From contig NC_018323.1 in NCBI RefSeq assembly GCF_000234665.1, positions 286,573 to 350,572 on the forward strand: a stretch of 64,000 nt of DNA, written 5' to 3'. Below the pieces are notes generated by a model. It had not been told where the DNA came from and did not search any database. It worked only from the letters and a program-made list of their open reading frames with translations. The stretch comes from Leishmania mexicana MHOM/GT/2001/U1103. Its lineage: Eukaryota > Euglenozoa > Kinetoplastea > Trypanosomatida > Trypanosomatidae. This document shows positions 62,179 to 64,000 of the stretch, piece by piece (positions within the stretch are counted from its first letter, which is position 1; every line of letters starts with the position of its first letter). A program made the position numbers and the translations under genes.

Positions 62179-63899
62179 GACGAGGCCCTCCTCCCTCACT
62201 GAGAGCGGTGGTGAAGCGGTTGAGGAGAGATGGGCGGGTCTTTGTGACTCCGGCGTCCTTCCGTGTTGCCACATCCCTTCTCGCACCTCTCTGAGTCGCC
62301 TTCCCTCATGGCCTTCTTGCGGATTCCCTCGATCCCCCCTATTCGCTAGTGCTGTTTCGCTCATTGTCTCGGCTCAGCCGACCCCACACATGCTGCGCTC
62401 TGCGGAAGTACTGCTGGCGTGGATGGCGCGTGCGTGCTTCTCGTTTCATTGACTCATTGTGTGAGCGGTTTGTGTGTGTGTGTGTGTGTGCTTGTATTCG
62501 TGTCGGCACAGATGTGTACAGTGGTGTTCGCGGCGTCTGCGCCTCGGCCTTCCGCTCTCGTACCCTGCGTTGCGGGCGACCCTCCTCCCTTCTCCTGCAG
62601 CGGCAGGCACACGCTTCTGTGACTATCGATGATGTCAACCCTGTACTCCAGCCCCCACGCAAGGGCTGTCGTCGATGCTCGTCTGTGTATAGCGTGTGTC
62701 CCTACGAGAATGCGGATGCGGAGGCGAGTGGCGTCACCGCACCCCGCCGCATATTTTTCCATGCTTTCCTTCTGTTTTTTTTTGTTTGTTTGCGCCATGG
62801 AAAGGGGCCGTTGCGTCGTCGTCGGCATTTCTTTCCCCGGCGGCCTCCGTCGGTGAGAGTGGCAGCTGGGAACTGCGACTTGCGAGATGTGGCAGTGTTA
62901 CCTCATTCCCCGTCTTGAAGCTCGCGCCCGTGACCGGGACGACATGAGTAAAGCACCTCACGATATGCTTGTGTCCTTTTTTTTCGGTCTCCGCTCTCGC
63001 TGCCCTACGCGTTCTCCTCTGTTGCTTTCGCCGTCGAAGGTTAACCCCATTCTTGTCTTTTGGGCACCACCTCCGTTGTTGATTTCCTGCTCCTTTCCAC
63101 GGAGGCCGGCGAGAGACAGGGGGCGGGGAGGAAGAGGCAGAAGAGCAGTGATTGTTGTCGCTGTGCAACTGCTGAGTGTACGGCAGGGCCGGGAGAAATC
63201 CGGCGGTGAAGCTCTCCAGTAGCTTCGCCGCCCTCCCCGCTGCCCCCGCTTCCTCCTCTGCCCTGTCTCCCGCACCTCCGCTCCCCCAATGTGCACAGCC
63301 TATCATGCCTCCCCCCGCCCACCCCGATATTCAACTACAGATCGGAAAAGGAGGTGAAAAGAGAGGTCCCGACGTGTGTACAGTCCTTGTTAGAGAAGGA
63401 TGACGCTCGTCCCTCCTTCGCTTGGTCAGCGGACTTCACGGCAGTGCCGCGCAACGCTTCCCGATGCGTCGGCCCCGTGCCCTCTGTTGCGCGCTGCTTG
63501 CTACCCATCAGCCACACACACACACGTACTTTTCAAGCAATGAGCTTTCTACTGTTCTTCACACTCCTTCAACCCCCCCCGCACACCTTTTCGCGTGCTG
63601 CGTCGATGCTCACTACGTGCTTCTTCCTCTTTTGGTTTTCTTCTTGCGTCCCTCCCCTTCTCCCTATCGTCACCCACGTACTGACCACTATTACCCTCAC
63701 CTCGGGTGTCCACATCCTCGTCGAAAGACAGCTAAAACGAAAGTAACAAGTGGCCCACTTCCTAATTCGGTCCCCTCGACGTTTTTTCTTGTCGGTGTGT
63801 TTTTTTTTTAGGCGGGCCATCAGCGTTGATCCACCACGGAAACACACACACACGCACACATCACCGACTAAGCCTCACCCTCTCCAGTAAGAACGAGCA
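62179..63899. other. Intergenic region before the last gene
   Basis: No gene supported. A TG run lies near 62470-62489. The T-run TTTTTTTTTA at 63801-63810 with AG at 63810-63811, and TCTCCAG with AG at 63886-63887, are acceptor candidates for the gene at 63900. Confidence 0.6.
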
Positions 63900-64000
63900 A
63901 TGGCGTCGAAGCCACACCATGAGGAGGCGGATGATAGCCACCACCATCCTCATGCCGATACACCGGTCCTCGCTGACGTGGATAACGAGTACTGTGACGA
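63900..64000 (+). CDS. Hypothetical protein, N-terminal fragment (3' partial)
   Basis: The ATG at 63900 opens a frame that runs to the right edge: a hydrophilic, His- and Asp-rich N-terminus (MASKPHHEEADDSHHHPHAD and on). It lies 13 bases after an AG at 63886-63887 and about 90 bases after a strong T-tract acceptor at 63810-63811, so a real gene start is likely. Too little is visible to name a family. Confidence 0.6.
   Translation, partial: MASKPHHEEADDSHHHPHADTPVLADVDNEYCD

Noticed and set aside
1..64000. CRISPR arrays, bacterial-type operons, insertion sequences or viral genes
   Set aside because: None seen. Repeats are microsatellites, gene copies or SIDER-like elements, and all genes are eukaryotic with trypanosomatid features.

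Overview
The window looks like a stretch of a trypanosomatid nuclear chromosome, most likely Leishmania. The evidence is GC-rich coding sequence, every convincing gene on the + strand (one polycistronic unit), no introns needed to read the genes, long pyrimidine-rich, microsatellite-laden intergenic regions with polypyrimidine-AG trans-splice acceptors, and a near-identical pair of short SIDER-type retroposon copies. The gene content (glycosomal-type malate dehydrogenase upstream of an ATG8 gene cluster) fits what I remember of Leishmania chromosome 19; that placement is from memory and unsearched. Two N bases show it is a draft assembly.

Layout, left to right. 1-257: the 3' end of a coiled-coil protein. 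258-6495: a gene-free 6.2 kb with microsatellites and one SIDER2-like element. 6496-20453: two adjacent, diverged kinesin paralogues (1099 and about 2277 residues), with a possible degenerate minus-strand retroposon between them. 20454-22166: intergenic, holding the second SIDER2-like copy. 22167-23135: malate dehydrogenase ending in -SNL. 25108-26022: a coiled-coil protein whose 5' end is damaged by Ns and an in-frame stop. 27931-29088: NDUFAF5-type methyltransferase. 30070-30370: a possible overlooked Sec61-beta-like tail-anchored protein, split by a frameshift in a G run. 31064-32404: VPS36. 33358-34932: a methyltransferase-like protein with a His-rich tail. 36695-38176: PIN/auxin-carrier-type membrane protein. 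39174-39881: a Bos1/membrin-like SNARE. 40565-41323: an unknown multi-pass membrane protein. 42191-44416: SRP72. 45061-46899: an ABCF2/Arb1-type ABC ATPase. 49154-51778: VPS53.

52873-62178 is the most interesting part: an ATG8-like (probably ATG8A) locus. It has five tandem copies with a unit of about 1.05 kb, an eroded ATG8-like relic, a diverged full-length paralogue, and a seventh copy whose coding sequence is almost identical to the array but sits in unrelated flanks. The bodies of the array copies are practically identical up to the predicted ATG4 cleavage glycine. The short tail after that glycine is then swapped between copies, yet all four tail types keep a Cys six residues after the glycine. 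The window ends in the first 33 codons of another gene at 63900.

Functionally the region is rich in membrane-traffic genes (SRP72, a possible Sec61 beta, an ER-Golgi SNARE, ESCRT-II VPS36, GARP VPS53, ATG8). Trypanosomatid polycistrons are not operons in the regulatory sense, so this clustering need not mean co-regulation. Control is expected mainly through UTRs, where the SIDER-like elements and microsatellites lie.
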